13,576 nt of DNA from an uncultured Polyangiaceae bacterium (GTDB lineage: Bacteria > Myxococcota_A > Polyangia > Polyangiales > Houyiibacteriaceae): assembly GCA_947259605.1 (NCBI GenBank), contig CAMYMX010000034.1:1-13576 (forward strand), written 5' to 3'. Shown one piece after another: positions 12,945 to 13,576 of this stretch (position 1 is its first letter; every line of letters starts with the position of its first letter). The notes below the pieces were generated by a model that saw only the letters and a list, made by a program, of their open reading frames with translations, did not search any database and was not told where the DNA came from. Position numbers and translations under genes: made by a program.

Positions 12945-13576
12945 GCTCACCGATACGTTCTACGGAAACGAAGTAAGAAGCTGGCTGATCGCCCTCGCAG
13001 TCGCGGCTGGCGTTTTGATGGCGCTGTGGCTCGTCGAACAAGTTTTCGTCGTTCGCATGCAGCGCATCGCGAAGAACACCCAGACGATGATCGACGACAT
13101 CGTCATCGGCTCGCTCCGAAAGACGAAGCTGCTCTTTTTGTTGGTCGTCGCTGTCTTCGCCGGCTCGCTTTCGTTGGATCTCGAGCCCGACGTCCGCTCG
13201 ATCCTTTGGAGCGGGTTGATGATTGCGGCCTTCATCCAGGTCGGCGTTTGGGTCAGCACCGGGCTCCAAATCTGGCTCGAACACTACCGAAAGATCGAGG
13301 AAGACGGCGCCAACCGAACGACGATGAATGCGTTGAGCTTCGTCGGGCGGCTCATCCTCTGGGTGGTCGTCTTCTTGCTGGTCATCGACAATCTCGGGGT
13401 CGACGTCACGGCACTCGTCGCCGGCATGGGCATCGGAGGCATTGCCATCGCGCTCGCGGTGCAGAACATCCTCGGCGACCTATTCGCCTCGCTCTCGATC
13501 GTCCTCGACAAGCCCTTCGTCAACGGGGATTTCATCGCGGTCGGCGACATGGCGGGCTCGGTCGAGCACGTCGGCA
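12937..13576 (+). CDS. MscS-family mechanosensitive ion channel, N-terminal part (runs off the window)
   Basis: An inner-membrane channel subunit of the small-conductance mechanosensitive type, which releases solutes under hypo-osmotic stress. Translation from GTG 12937 gives 213 codons to the window end with no stop: a short lead (VIELTDTFYGNEV); TM1 (about 16-40, WLIALAVAAGVLMALWLV); a helical stretch with SLRKTK; TM2 (about 65-82, LLFLLVVAVFAGS); another hydrophobic helix (about 91-108); and TM helices near 137-150. The pore-lining and beta-domain entry follows as GMGIGGIAIALAVQNILGD then LFASLSIVLDKPFVNGDFI (about 164-201), the family signature. The GTG overlaps the end of tag by 8 nt; the frame is open a little further upstream but has no other start codon. 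Whether it is a minimal MscS or a longer relative cannot be seen. Close packing with tag suggests co-transcription. Confidence 0.92.
   Translation, partial: MIELTDTFYGNEVRSWLIALAVAAGVLMALWLVEQVFVVRMQRIAKNTQTMIDDIVIGSLRKTKLLFLLVVAVFAGSLSLDLEPDVRSILWSGLMIAAFIQVGVWVSTGLQIWLEHYRKIEEDGANRTTMNALSFVGRLILWVVVFLLVIDNLGVDVTALVAGMGIGGIAIALAVQNILGDLFASLSIVLDKPFVNGDFIAVGDMAGSVEHVG

Noticed and set aside
1..13576. CRISPR arrays, tRNA or rRNA genes, transposases, prophage or defence genes
   Set aside because: I looked for regular repeats, tRNA cloverleaf ends, terminal inverted repeats and characteristic motifs and saw none.

Overview
The window is high-GC, tightly packed bacterial chromosome with no rRNA, tRNA, CRISPR array, insertion sequence or phage gene that I can recognise. 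Codon third positions are strongly G/C, several genes start with GTG or TTG, and intergenic gaps are mostly under 60 bp. Housekeeping proteins (SecA, Fur, ArgS, GpmI) read like those of Myxococcota (former Deltaproteobacteria), and a large acyl-CoA dehydrogenase plus a P450/ferredoxin pair fits that kind of lipid-using heterotroph. The taxon is an inference from protein flavour, not a measurement.

Layout. (1) 1-2080, minus strand: the start of secA, preceded by an unrecognised 499-residue membrane-anchored protein with a macroglobulin-like beta domain. (2) 2123-2581, plus: fur, divergent from the membrane protein across only about 42 bp. (3) 2609-4450, minus: a large acyl-CoA dehydrogenase convergent with fur. 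(4) 4451-4679: the longest gene-free stretch (229 bp), divergent, with two inverted repeats. (5) 4680-8160, plus: argS, an alpha/beta-hydrolase esterase and a helical HEAT-like protein whose start overlaps the esterase stop. (6) 8184-9842, minus: gpmI. (7) 9905-10726, plus: a small ABM-fold monooxygenase-like protein, then a broken SAM methyltransferase gene, closed by a terminator-like hairpin. (8) 10747-10854: an AT-rich regulatory region with a clear promoter and operator. (9) 10855-13576, plus: cytochrome P450, a 63-residue [3Fe-4S]-type ferredoxin, tag (3-methyladenine glycosylase) and the start of an MscS-type channel, probably one transcript.

How the parts work together. The P450 and its ferredoxin look like a dedicated redox pair under a repressor-controlled promoter; the palindrome between the -35 and -10 boxes matches the KstR (TetR-family sterol regulator) consensus. 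Another palindrome sits in the likely promoter region of the acyl-CoA dehydrogenase. Together they suggest lipid- or sterol-responsive catabolic genes scattered among housekeeping genes. The most informative oddity is the methyltransferase remnant: both ends of the family are readable, but the SAM-binding core is gone, the reading frame shifts at the junction, and an in-frame TAG interrupts the C-terminal part. I did not find a defence system, biosynthetic cluster or other clearly new multi-gene system.
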